A model generated the notes under the pieces. It was not told where the DNA came from. It saw only the letters and a list, made by a program, of their open reading frames with translations, and did not search any database. From the NCBI GenBank assembly GCA_019677205.1, contig JAAMXY010000487.1, positions 62,001-126,000 of the forward strand: DNA of 64,000 bases, given 5' to 3'. Origin of the DNA: Pinguiococcus pyrenoidosus (lineage: Eukaryota > Sar > Pinguiophyceae > Pinguiochrysidales > Pinguiochrysidaceae). How positions within the stretch are numbered: position 1 is the first letter of the stretch; each line of letters begins with the position of its first letter. A program made the translations under genes and the position numbers. Positions 50,733 to 60,386 of this stretch are shown in pieces.

Positions 50733-53285
50733 CTATTTGTATGATCGCGGTGCCCTGCTATGCTCGTCCTCAAGCTCCTTCTCACGCTTCGCATTGATCG
50801 CGTCCCAGTCGATCTCCACGTTGCCCGAGTACTGCAGAAACCGCGAGTTGGTCTCGTCGCGGTCGAACTTCCTCAGGAACTGCTGTCTATGACCAAGCAC
50901 CGTGTCCACGTGTGACTTGTACCTAACCGCCAAGTCTAAAGCCCGTTCCCAGCGGAAGAGGCTGACGTTCATCATGATCGCGCGGTACACCAGCGGAGGG
51001 CTGGCCTGCAGCAGAATGCCCTCCGCTTCCTCCGGCTTGCGCATCAGGAGCGCCAGCTCCGCGTTACGGCCCTCCTCGCTCGGCACGTCCTTGATGTACA
51101 GGACGTACTGGAGCTTGTCGACCTCGTGAATCGCTGCCAAGGCCGTCTCTGCTGTCTCCAGCTGCCGGTCTTTGATCGCCATGGCTGCGAGCGCCGCCCA
51201 CATCGCGTCCTCTTTCACGAAGCGGCACAACCGGACAGCCTCTTCCCAGCGCTGCTCCTCAATGAACTCGTAGAGAAGAGGCGGCCCGCACACTGTGCCC
51301 ACATTCAAGACGGCGCCGTCGGCACGGCGAACGCTCAGGTGCGAATCCTGAAAAGACGCGATGGTCGGATGCTTTCCCATCTCCGGGCAAGGCACGACCT
51401 TCTTCGTGCGCGGCAGCAGGTCGCGGCTCACGAAGGCTGCCATGGGATAGTACCAGGTGATGAGCCGCCCGTCTGCAATGGCGCAGAGCGTGTCGCTCGT
51501 GTCGCCCCAGGCCATCGTGTCGACCTGCGTCTGAAGCTTGAAGCACCGGTCCTGGTTTTGCGTCGAGTTGGCGGCCTCGTCGCCTTCCTCGCCGCGGCGG
51601 CCTCTCCCTCGGGCCGAAGCGCCGCCGCTGACCAGGCAGAGCCACAGGTCGCGATTCCTGTCGATGAAGGCGATCATTCGGCGCTCGAGACCCTGCGCAA
51701 ATTGACTCAGCGCCACGCTTTCGATCGGCGCCGTGTGCGTAATGCTGCCCGCGAAGAGCCGCCCCGACAAGGCGTCGAAGCACCTCAGAACCTTTGGATC
51801 GGAGCTGTCGATCACGCAGACCGTGTCCGGGGCCAGGCCTATCGTCGACGAGTTCAGCAGGTCGCACTGGAGACCCTGGAACTTCGGATTGGACAGCTGC
51901 CTGCCCTCGTAGTTCATCACTTGAACGCCATTTCCGTTGGCGCCGCTGTCGACGAGCAGGAAAGACTTGGAGCTGAGCAGCAGCAGGGTGGGCGGCGCGC
52001 GGAGGTCGCAGATCTGCGGGGTGTTCCAGTTTCCGACCTTGTAGATCAAGCACTGCGTCGCGGTCGCGGCAACGAGATGATCGTATCCCAAGGCAAAGGT
52101 GACGACGCGGTCCCGGGGGAAGTCGAGGTACTCCTCCATCTGGTCGCTGGTGATGTCCACGACGCTTATCCGTCGCGGCTCGACAAGGACCGCTTGGATG
52201 CCGTTCCACTCCACGAGCTGATCCAACACTTCGGCGAACAGCACGGCGCCCGAGCCCGTGGCGGCGGCGAGCTGGGTGCCGTCCTTGGTCCACTGGATGT
52301 CCAGGAGGGACCCGGTCCTCGGGCGCTCCCGGCAGTAGCTCCAGCCGGTCCTGTCACAGAGGCGGAGCATGTCAAAGCTGCCCACGGCAAAGGTGCTGCC
52401 CTTCGGATTCCAGCGGACGCTGGTGATGACGTGCTGATTGGCGGCGGAGGAGTACAGCTGCCGCCCGAACGAGTCCCACACGCGGTACATTCGGTCTTCG
52501 CCGCCACTGACGATCTGATTGTTGACGGCATTCCAATCCACGCAGGTGACCACGCCCTCGTGCGCAGCCCAGCGAAGCGGCTTCTGCCCGACTTGCAGCG
52601 ACTTGATGATGAGCTCCTTGCCGGCCGACAGCAGCACCGCCTCGTTGTCCGGGCCCCAGCTGATGGCGTACATGGGCTTGCCCGTCTGCATCAGCGTCGT
52701 GCGGAGATATCCACTGCTACTCCAGATCTTCAAGCAGCCTAAAGTCATGCGTGTGTGTGTTGGTTATTTTGTGGGAGTCGGGAAAAGGGGGGGAAGGGAG
52801 GGGGAGAGGTTAAGGCGAAGAAGGCTGAGTAAGGGGAGGAACTGAAGACAAAAACATGGCGGAGCAACGGACACAAGATGCAACTCTCGCACACTACCAG
52901 CTTCCGGAAACCACGTACCGTCCTCGCCACCAGTGGCCAAGGCACTACCGTCATAGTTCCACGCAACGCAGATGACCGCACCGGCCTCGTGCGCCTTGAC
53001 CCGCGGCGCATCCTCGCGCCCAGCGCGAGTCATCAGCCGCAGAGTGCCATCGCTACCGCTCACAGCGAAGATATCCACCGCGTGGTGGGCAGTGGCCGGG
53101 AAGTAGCGGATGCAGGTGGCATAGCCATCCAGCGTGGCCACTTCGCCGGCGTTACTGCCATCGCTCTGCCACTTCTTCACCGCCTGGTCGTCGCCTATGG
53201 ACAAGAGCTCTTGGCTGGGCGTCCATGTGACAGACGGCACCAGCTCGGCATGCGCGCCGGCGTTCACTCGCACGTTGAGACGCAT
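50733..53285 (-). CDS. IFT80: IFT80, intraflagellar transport complex B subunit
   Basis: Needed for building cilia. Exons are 53285-52919 and 52738-50733, giving 790 residues, close to human IFT80 (777). The N-terminus MRLNVRV...HAELVPSVTWTPSQELLSIGDDQAVKKW and AGAVICVAWNYDGSALATGGEDG match IFT80. After the 180 bp intron follow CLKIWSSSGYLRTTLMQ, VVTCVDWNAVNNQIVSGGEDRMYRVWDSFGRQLY and a second propeller. A helical C-terminus completes it (WEEAVRLCRFVKEDAMWAALAAMAI, DKLQYVLYIKDVPSEEGRNAELALL, HVDTVLGHRQQFLRKF). A low-complexity Arg/Glu loop lies near residues 520-540. The phase 1 junction rebuilds the GEDG-x-x-KIW WD motif exactly. Confidence 0.94.
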
Positions 53286-53892
53286 GTGATTCCTATTCAA
53301 CAGCCATGCAATGAGGTGACGCGCGTCCAGAGCGGCTGTGGCGCCCAAAACGCGAGAGATCCGCGCTTTGTCCTTTCTGCGGTTTTTTGAATGGGAGCGG
53401 ACGGCCCACAGGTATAACGCTTGGGTTCGACACAGTTTCGATCCTGATACAACATGGCGCCGGGCAACATACGTCTGTGATTGGCTGCATCCGCAAAAGA
53501 TGGTTATACAAAAATTTAAAGTTACATGATCCATGGTGAATAGCATGGGATTTACAAGAAATTTAATTAAAAAATAGAAAAAACATCAGGAAGGAGTTCA
53601 TAAAAAAAATAAATTTGTACTACTCGAGAAGAAGTTCCGGCTGGAACCACCCGGAACCTTTATTTTGATCCTTCGCGAGCCACTTTAAAACCCATTCTAC
53701 AATCTCCGAGGATCTTGTACTTCCCGCCATACACGCGGCGCACAAGCAGCGGCAGCTTCACTTCCGCCCCGCGCCCCCCAAGCCTCCTTCTTCGCGCGCA
53801 TTTTCGTGCCTCCGGGGGACCTGTTTTGCCGTGCATCTGCCTGTGCCGCCTTTGCGTGCTGCATGTTGTTCGTGTGAGAGCGGCTGTGAGCG
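53286..53892. other. Head-to-head intergenic region (IFT80 / TBC1D13)
   Basis: 607 bp. The centre (about 53500-53660) is very AT-rich, with runs of A, against a GC-rich background, and is the most likely promoter core. Confidence 0.45.
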
Positions 53893-56352
53893 ATGGACGT
53901 CCCCACGGAAGCGGCACCGGCGACGGGGCCGCCGTCGCAGCTGCCAGCGGATCCATCGCTGCGCGAAACAGTGACCGTGCGCGTGCCAGGACGGGGGCCT
54001 CTGTACATGAAGCTGAGGCGCTTGACGAGGCTCAAGGTCATTGTCGTGCACTGCTTCCAGCCGAACGCCGACGGCTCTCCGGGTCCGGTGGAGCAGGCCT
54101 GCATCAACGCCGCGCACGACCCCACCGTGGGCCTTCAGGTGCAGCCTGGATGGCTTCTGGTGGACGTGAATGACGAGGATGTGGACCACGACGATTTCCA
54201 TGGCACCATCGCGAAGATCAAGGAGGAGCAGGCCACGGCCCCGAGGCGCTTGACCTTCTGCCGGCCCGCGGCCGACTCGGACGTGGCGAAGATCTACACG
54301 GAGACGGCTTCCCAGCGCGCCATGCATCGCCTGCGGCAGTCCAGCAAGTACGCGGCCCTGCTGGGGCGGGAGCGGCTGGCGGCGGCGAAGAAGATGCTGT
54401 ACAGCGGCGACGGGGAGGTGCAGGACACGGAGCAGATCCACAAGTCGCGGGTGGAGGCCTTCTCGGATCTCATTTTGGAAGAGAACATCGACCTCGCCGC
54501 GCTGCGGGAGATGACGCTCCAGGGTGTGCCGGAGCAGGGCGGCTTCCGGCCCATCGTGTGGCGCCTGCTCTTGGGCTACCTCCCGCCAGAGCGCGGGCGA
54601 TGGAGGGAGTTTTTGAAGGAGCAGCGAGCCTTGTACCGCACGTTTTTGAAGGAGGTGGTCCCACCAGAGGCTGTCGCCGCGCAGGCAAAGGCGCTGATGC
54701 GGGGCGGTCCGAAGGATCCGGAGCTTTACAGGCGCGGGGAGAATAGCTTGTCGCAGGAGGAGAGGGGCACGATCCTTCCCGAAGACGCGGACGACAAGAA
54801 GAAGACGATGTGGGATTCGTACTTCAAGGATGCCTTCCTGATGGAAGAGATCGTCAAGGACGTCGTACGGACCTATCCGGATCTGCACTTCTACACCAGT
54901 GGGATGGACTCCGCGAATGGCACGCCGGAGGCGCTCGCAGAGGTCTGCGAGAGGTTTCTGCAGAGTATCGTGGACATGGGGTCCTCGGAGTCGCACTACT
55001 CGGCACTCGCTCGGATTCTGTTTGTCTACGCGAAGCTGAATCCGGGGATCAAATACGTCCAGGGCATGAACGAAGTGTTAGGAACGCTGTACTACGTGCT
55101 GGCAAGGGACCCCCTTTCCACCGACTTGGCCCCGTCAATTGCCGATCAAGAGCAAGACCAAGAGCAAGAGCAAGACCAAGGCCAAGACCAAGACCAAGAG
55201 CAAGACCAAGACCAAGATCAAGAGCAAGCGAAACAACGTCAGAACGGCGCGGGCGAGGGGAAAGCGACCAGAAAGGACGGCGGTCGTGCGGGTACCAAGC
55301 CGGAGCTTGGCCTGGGCCGACAGAGTTGGGTGTTCTCCGTGGAAGCGGATGCTTTCTTCTGCTTCTCGATGCTGATGGCGGAAGTTCGCGACCTTTTTAC
55401 ACATCAGTTAGATAGTAGCGAGCAAGGCATCATCGGGAAGATGGAGACGCTTGGGAAGGTGCTCCACCGGGTTGATCCCGTCCTTGCCAAGCACCTGCTA
55501 GAGAACCTGCACTTGGAAACGAGCCTGTACAGCCTTCGTTGGTTCACGACTCTGCTTTGCCGGGAGTTTCCTCTTCCGGACACCATCCGCCTCTGGGACG
55601 GCCTCTTCTCAGAGGACCCCGTTCGGCGCATGGATGCGGTGTGCTACCTCTGCACGGCGATGGTCGTGATGCAGCGCGAGCAGCTTCTGGAGGGAGACTT
55701 TGTGGTCTGCCTCCGCATCCTGCAGAGCTACCCTCCGACGAATGTAGAGGACCTGATCGACCTCTCGGAGCGCTTGAAAGAGAAGGATCGCAGGATCCTC
55801 CGGCGGCGAATCCAGCAGAGCCGGATGAACGAGAACATCGCGAAGTCGCTGACCACTGCCGAGAAGTTCTTCTTCGGGGACGAGCTCCAGTCCCAAAGCG
55901 GGAAAGACCCGGAAGAAGGGACTTCCGTGGACGGTGCTGCGTCCGACGTCTCTCGGCAGGAGCTGGAGTCCTCTGCCAACGCGGACATTCGAGCGGAAAT
56001 TGCAGAAGGCTTTCGAGCAGGCTTCCAGAACTTCATGACCGCGGTCCGGAGGACGAATCAACCACCGGAAGAGGAGGCTTCGCAGGCCGTAGGGGAGACG
56101 ATCATCGACTTCCGTGAGCACCCTGTCGACGTCAAGGGAATGCAGGGCAAGGGGGAGCGCGTGCGCGTCACGTTGACGCCTGTGGAGGCCGCGGCAGCGA
56201 CGCAGGCAGGGGCAATGCCCTATTCCGATCCGGCCGCTTCACAGGTGCCGATAGAGGAGTACAACGGAGCCGCTAGCCCAGCAACATCCGAGCCTCTCGT
56301 AGTTGATGACGCCCAGCGTGACAGAGGCGAGGGAGACGTCGTGGCAGGATAA
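53893..56352 (+). CDS. TBC1D13: TBC1D13-like Rab GTPase-activating protein with PDZ-like N-terminus
   Basis: Stimulates GTP hydrolysis by Rab GTPases (human TBC1D13 acts on Rab35). The single exon encodes 819 residues. Residues 35-115 look PDZ-like (GPLYMKLRRL...GLQVQPGWLLVDVNDEDVDHDDF...TFCRP). The TBC domain runs from about 215 to 610. It shows LREMTLQGVPEQGGFRPIVWRLLLGYLP, the Arg-finger motif IVKDVVRTYPD, the Gln-finger KYVQGMNEVLGTLYYV, EADAFFCFSMLMAEVRD and SLYSLRWFTTLLCREFPL. Between the Gln-finger helix and the EADAFF helix sits a Gln/Asp/Glu run coded by a CAAGAC-type repeat. The C-terminal 150 residues are disordered and acidic. Both catalytic finger residues are present, so it should be active. 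Confidence 0.88.
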   Translation: MDVPTEAAPATGPPSQLPADPSLRETVTVRVPGRGPLYMKLRRLTRLKVIVVHCFQPNADGSPGPVEQACINAAHDPTVGLQVQPGWLLVDVNDEDVDHDDFHGTIAKIKEEQATAPRRLTFCRPAADSDVAKIYTETASQRAMHRLRQSSKYAALLGRERLAAAKKMLYSGDGEVQDTEQIHKSRVEAFSDLILEENIDLAALREMTLQGVPEQGGFRPIVWRLLLGYLPPERGRWREFLKEQRALYRTFLKEVVPPEAVAAQAKALMRGGPKDPELYRRGENSLSQEERGTILPEDADDKKKTMWDSYFKDAFLMEEIVKDVVRTYPDLHFYTSGMDSANGTPEALAEVCERFLQSIVDMGSSESHYSALARILFVYAKLNPGIKYVQGMNEVLGTLYYVLARDPLSTDLAPSIADQEQDQEQEQDQGQDQDQEQDQDQDQEQAKQRQNGAGEGKATRKDGGRAGTKPELGLGRQSWVFSVEADAFFCFSMLMAEVRDLFTHQLDSSEQGIIGKMETLGKVLHRVDPVLAKHLLENLHLETSLYSLRWFTTLLCREFPLPDTIRLWDGLFSEDPVRRMDAVCYLCTAMVVMQREQLLEGDFVVCLRILQSYPPTNVEDLIDLSERLKEKDRRILRRRIQQSRMNENIAKSLTTAEKFFFGDELQSQSGKDPEEGTSVDGAASDVSRQELESSANADIRAEIAEGFRAGFQNFMTAVRRTNQPPEEEASQAVGETIIDFREHPVDVKGMQGKGERVRVTLTPVEAAAATQAGAMPYSDPAASQVPIEEYNGAASPATSEPLVVDDAQRDRGEGDVVAG
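55145..55231. repeat. Hexanucleotide repeat CAAGAC/CAAGAG within TBC1D13 coding sequence
   Basis: About 14 units of CAAGAC, CAAGAG or CAAGGC in one frame encode a Gln-Asp/Glu repeat of about 28 residues in a loop of the TBC domain. Confidence 0.93.
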
Positions 56353-56472
56353 GAATGAAGCGGCTTGCCTCTCTTGTGTCTCTTGTGGGCCTGGCATCTC
56401 TATCGTGCTTCGTTTGTCGTGTCTCCTGTCTCTCTTTTCGCTCTCTGCCCCCCATTCCACGGGACCTTCTCC

Positions 56473-57375
56473 CTACCGTCTGGTGAGCAAGTCCTCGAGG
56501 GCGGGCTTGGCTACTCCAAAGCGCGCATAGTCGATTTCGTAGATCTTGTAGGCCTCCTCATATATCTCTTTGGTGTACCAGCCCGTATGGTTGGTCTCGT
56601 GCCGTGTCACGTCGCCAGCCACGCGGGTGAAGCTATCCGCCGCTGCCTCCAAGCCTGCCGGATCCAGCGTCACCGGCCTGAGCAGCTGAAAGATCTCCTC
56701 CCGCATCGCCTCCTTGTCGCAGCCGCTGTGCACCATGAAAAGCGCCAGGTCGTACACCGGGCCCCAGAAGTCCAGGCCGCAGTCTTCGGACTGGACGGAC
56801 CAGTGCTGGTCGAATTCGCCGGCGTTGAGCGCCACGTGCAGCCGATGGACGAACTCCCGGAACTCCATCTTGGTGAAGCGCTCGACCGGCACGTTGTGCA
56901 GCGCTTTGGAGTACAGGCCCAGCTGCGCCTTCGAGTCCTCGGCCTGGTGGATCTTGTCCAGGAAGCCGGATAGCAGGCGTTCCAGAGGCTCTCGCAAGAT
57001 CACCACTTTCTTCCACGACGGATCCGTCATCATCTCCATGGCGCGCGTGGCGCCATAGTGCTTCAGCTGCGACAGCCCCCCGATCTTGCTGCCCATGAAG
57101 AAGTACGGATTGCGCTGCCAGTCCGGGAAGCCGGCCAGGCGGCGGAACAGGCGCAGCCAGCCGCTGGAGCCGTTCTTGGCGACCTTGCAGAAGATGAGCT
57201 TATGATCCGGCACGACGAACGGCTCCAGCCACTTGCTGCTCTTGGCGGTCTCGGCGTACAAGGTGGCGTTCCCATAGAACTCGCCCATGTTAAGCTTCTG
57301 GCACGAGCGCGGGAAGTCCTCCGACGCCGCCAGGCCACTCATGGCCAGCAAGCTCACGAAGAGCCACTGAATCAT
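56473..57375 (-). CDS. Secreted/Golgi carbohydrate sulfotransferase (Sulfotransfer_2 family)
   Basis: Transfers sulfate from PAPS to glycans in the Golgi lumen. The single exon encodes 300 residues. The N-terminus MIQWLFVSLLAMSGLAASEDF is a signal peptide or anchor. The 5'-phosphosulfate-binding motif is IFCKVAKNGSSGWLRLFRRL and the 3'-phosphate motif is VVILREPLERLLSGFLDK, matching the HNK-1 and chondroitin sulfotransferase group (KVACTNWK and REPFERLVSAY types). Two N-glycosylation-type sequons occur (NAT, NHT). The frame is open upstream of this ATG but without another ATG, and that part does not suit a signal sequence. It may act on sulfated cell-wall or mucilage polysaccharides. Confidence 0.82.
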   Translation of the reverse strand: MIQWLFVSLLAMSGLAASEDFPRSCQKLNMGEFYGNATLYAETAKSSKWLEPFVVPDHKLIFCKVAKNGSSGWLRLFRRLAGFPDWQRNPYFFMGSKIGGLSQLKHYGATRAMEMMTDPSWKKVVILREPLERLLSGFLDKIHQAEDSKAQLGLYSKALHNVPVERFTKMEFREFVHRLHVALNAGEFDQHWSVQSEDCGLDFWGPVYDLALFMVHSGCDKEAMREEIFQLLRPVTLDPAGLEAAADSFTRVAGDVTRHETNHTGWYTKEIYEEAYKIYEIDYARFGVAKPALEDLLTRR

Positions 57376-57894
57376 TCTGGGAAGTACCACGGAGGCTTCG
57401 GATACCCGGGAACTGGACGCCGGCCCAGATGGACCAGTCTCGGCGCCAAGAGCCACGATCCCGAACAGAGCAGCTGACGAACTGATGAAGCAGGGACGGC
57501 GGGAGCACCTCCGTCAGCCAAATCCGGAAGAACAGAAAGGGTTCTGCGGGTTCTGCGGGTTCTGCTCCGAAGACTGAAAACTGGAAATGGGAGACGGATT
57601 GGTACTGTACTTAGATACAGAAAAGGGTACTATACTTTTATACCATGTACTTGGTATTGGGTACCAGACGGAATACTGAAAAAGACAAAATAACATAAAA
57701 TATACTTATTTAATATTGGATATGAGCGTTTCATATTTTTAAAAATATTACTATTCACGTGAAACAAACATAAATAAATCTTATTTACCGCTAAATATTG
57801 ATATAGTTATCCCTCGACTTTGGGAAGCTCTCGTTTTTCGCCCAATTTTCGCTGAAGTCTCACCTGGCCGCCGCTCTGCGCCGCGCGTCCCAGG
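57376..57894. other. Head-to-head intergenic region (sulfotransferase / DDX56)
   Basis: 519 bp. It contains three tandem GGGTTCTGC units at 57539-57565, several GGTAC words at 57598-57665, and a strongly AT-rich stretch at 57665-57810. The AT-rich part probably includes the promoters. Confidence 0.45.
57539..57565. repeat. Three perfect tandem copies of GGGTTCTGC
   Basis: A 9 bp unit repeated exactly three times in the region upstream of the sulfotransferase gene. Confidence 0.9.
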
Positions 57895-60215
57895 ATGTCG
57901 AATGCGGGCCCGGAGACGTCGCCGACGTTTGCCACTAGCGACTGGGGCCTGGACCCGCGCCTGCTCAAGGCGGTGATGCGCCTGGGCTTCGTGCGGCCCA
58001 CCTTGGTGCAAAGCCAGTGCATCCCGCTGGCGTTGCAAGGCAAGGATCTGCTCGTGCGGGCGCGCACGGGCAGCGGCAAGACGGCTGCATACGCCTTGCC
58101 AGTGCTGCACAAGCTACTGGCTGCCGCAGGCCAGCGGGCGGGACCCCGGGCGGTCATCCTGGTACCAACTCGCGAGCTGGTGGAACAAGTTCGGCGGCAG
58201 CTGGAGGAGCTGTTGTACTTCGCGAGGGGGGATCTGGGCGTCCAGGGCCTTGCGGGCGACGACACCGCAGTTCAGGCGGCGCGCCTGCGTGACCAGCCGG
58301 ACGTGCTCGTGGCGACGCCGGCCAAATTGGCGCAGCACCTGGAGAGCGGCAACGTGGCCGGAGGCCTCGCCGACGTCCTGTGCTTTGTGGTGGACGAAGC
58401 GGACTTGGTGCTCAGCTTCGGCTACGTGGATGACGTGAATCGCGTCTGTGCGAGCTTGCCCAAGATCTGCCAGGGCTTCCTGATGTCCGCGACGCTCAAT
58501 GAGGAGCTCCAGCGCCTGAAGCGCGTGGTGCTGCACTCGCCGGTCGTGCTGAAGCTGCACGAAGGCCCACAAGACGGTCGGCTCGCCCAGTACTTCGTGG
58601 ATGTCCTCCCGGGCGACAAGCTTCTGCTGATCTACGTCTTCCTGAAGCTGGGCGTGCTCACCGGGAAAGGACTGTTCTTCGTGGACAACGTGGAGAACTG
58701 CTATCGACTCAAGCTCTTCCTGGAGGCCTTTCACATCCGTTCTGCAGTGCTGAACGAGGAGCTACCGTTGAACTCGCGGCTGCACATCCTGCAGGACTAC
58801 AATCGAGGCGTCTTTGACTTCCTCATTGCCACCGACAGCGCGGTCGACGGAGATGCCGACGGCGGTAGCGACAGCGAGGAGGACGATCGTGAGGAAGATG
58901 ACGTCGAGCAAGATGATGTGGAGGAAGACGACGTGGAGGAAGAGGCAGGAACTGCGGGGGCAGGTGGCGAAGAAGACGGCGATGAAGACAACGACGATGA
59001 AGGCAACGACGATGAAGAGGGAGATCCGGAGGAAGTGGAGGAAGCGGAGGAAGATGAGCATGGCAACGACGAGGCGGAGGCGGAGGCGGAGGACGAAGAG
59101 GACGGCGATGCAGAAGAGAACGAAGGAGTATCAGTATCAGACGAGGAAGAAGGCTCGGAAAACGAGGAGGTCGAAGAGGATGTGAGCGAATCTTCAGCAA
59201 AGCGAAGACGGCGAGAGGCAACAAAAGCGGCAGCTCGAACTCAGGACGGCCGCACCGAGAAGAAGAGGCGCCGGCAAGAAGATGCGGGCGTGTATGGGGT
59301 CGCTCGCGGCGTGGATTTCCGCGAGGTCGACTTTGTGGTCAACGTGGACATGCCGCGGTCGGCGGCGTCGTACACCCATAGGATCGGCAGGACCGCCCGG
59401 GGTGGCAGATCGGGAACCGCCTTGACGCTTGCCTGCTTGACAGACGCGGTGGATGCGACCCTCCTCAAGGAAATCCAGGAGTCCCAGCCTCCCCTGCCCG
59501 TAGCGCACGCGAACCAGGATGCGCCGCTGGTGAACATGGACCTGACAAGCTCCATGACCGAGGTGCCCGAGGCGTTTCAGAAGCAGCCTTCCGCACTGCC
59601 CTTCGACGTGAAGGAGATTGCCACCTTTCGGTACCGGGTGGAAGACGTCAAGCGCTCCGTGACGGCCATTGCCATCAAGGAAGCCCGAGCGGCGGAGCTG
59701 AAGCAGGAGATGCTGAACAACGCTAGACTACAGAACTACTTCGAGGAGAATCCGCAGGACCTGCAGCTTCTGCGGCACGACAAGACCATCCTGCATCCAA
59801 CTCGAGTTCAGGACCACCTCAAGCACGTTCCTGACTACTTGATCCCAGATGGCATTGAGGTGGGCGCAGACCCTTCTCAGCGGAGGCGAAAGAAGAGAAA
59901 GCATCGCAGCCGAGGCGGGGGAGGCGGCTCTCAGGACCCGCTGATGAGCTACAATGGAGCCGGCGCGGACAAGAGCAAAGCTGCCGTCGATGACAGGTGA
60001 GTGGAACGTTTTTTTGTTTTTGCGGCAAAGACCTGGTCGCAATGCCTTGACTCAAGTTATGGTCTGGCAGGGTATTCGCATCCACAAAGCGCCTCGGGCG
60101 GAGCACAAGTCGGAGGAGAAAATGGAAGGAGCGGCACAAGAAGGGCGAGTTCGCCACCAAGACTGCAAAGGACGAGAAGAAGTCGCGGAAGAAGTCGGCT
60201 CTCGGAGGCTTCTAG
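57895..60215 (+). CDS. DDX56: DDX56/Dbp9-type DEAD-box RNA helicase
   Basis: Nucleolar helicase for large ribosomal subunit assembly. Exons are 57895-59996 and 60071-60215, giving 748 residues. Motifs in order: Q-motif ([17 protein letters not shown]), I (ARTGSGKT), Ia (PTRELVEQV), Ib (VATPAKL), II as DEAD ([13 protein letters not shown], a form typical of Dbp9), III (SAT), V (DFLIATD) and VI (HRIGRTARG). Between IATD and [15 protein letters not shown] there is an acidic Glu/Asp insertion of about 150 residues; Dbp9 and DDX56 carry a shorter one at this place. The C-terminus is basic ([25 protein letters not shown]). The second exon is required by a GTGAGT donor in phase 2 and gives the expected Lys-rich tail. 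Confidence 0.92.
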
Positions 60216-60386
60216 GACGCAGTTTCACGACATCAAAAGACACAAAGCAGGAGGATGCCTGACTGTCCGCGCGCCTGAACTGAGAACGCCCTTGCTGGGG
60301 TACAAACATGACTATAACAATACGATACGACGCCCAGCCTTCCATCATATCACGTCCCTGCTTCAACCATCACCTCTATACCTGAG

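Noticed and set aside
57598-57665. Cluster of GGTAC words as an operator or protein-binding array
   Set aside because: Spacing is irregular and the word is short and common next to an AT-rich region; there is no evidence for a site.
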